Position numbers and translations under genes: made by a program. Source: Myxococcota bacterium (GTDB lineage Bacteria > Myxococcota_A > Polyangia > HGW-17). Taken from it: a DNA stretch of 64,000 nt. Below the pieces are notes generated by a model that had not been told where the DNA came from, ran no database searches, and was given only the letters and a program-made list of their open reading frames with translations. Position 1 is the first letter of the stretch, and each line of letters begins with the position of its first letter. The stretch is taken from assembly GCA_018821305.1 (NCBI GenBank), contig JAHJMN010000146.1:21250-85249 (forward strand), in the 5' to 3' direction. Shown here in pieces: positions 63,882-64,000 of this stretch.

Positions 63882-64000
63882 TTAAGTTAGCGTAAATAAA
63901 AGGAAAAAAGTAAAAAAAATAGAGGGGTTTTCAACTTTTTTGATCGACAAAATACACAGAATCATGTATTATATCGTTGAAATTATTAAAGAAAGGAGAA

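Overview
This is a 64-kb window of an AT-rich, gene-dense bacterial chromosome. The lineage looks deltaproteobacterial or Myxococcota-like: many Cys-lipoproteins, a MopE-like metal-binding motif, a MYXO-CTERM-like tail and poly-Asn linkers. That taxonomic call is an inference. Recognisable genes include a Lon-like ATPase fragment at the left edge (GTG start, absent from the ORF track), metK, mnmG, rarA, an L,D-transpeptidase, and an anaerobe-type oxygen-defence cluster (Rrf2 regulator, small wHTH, desulfoferrodoxin, ferritin, flavodiiron protein, NAD(P)/FAD oxidoreductase). Further genes are glgX, glyQ-glyS, an orphan FlhB/SctU-like export gate protein, a patatin-like phospholipase, an FHA protein, recG, a Ser/Thr kinase, a ComM/YifB ATPase, a BKACE enzyme plus an SDR epimerase, an M20 peptidase, a hybrid histidine kinase, an OmpA/TSP3 protein, ybeY, a pgpH-like 7TM-HD protein and a PpiD-like foldase. 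No rRNA, tRNA, CRISPR array or transposase gene was recognised. The most striking unexplained structure is a superfamily of intergenic, structured, mosaic repeats sharing termini close to GTTCGTGTCC(T/G)GAAAT. One family has three copies, each exactly 153 bp. One of these is nested inside another repeat, flanked by a 6-bp direct repeat (TAAATA), and a paralogous copy of the host repeat provides the apparent empty site. The window also has two unannotated micro-ORFs and a candidate structured leader upstream of the pgpH-like gene.
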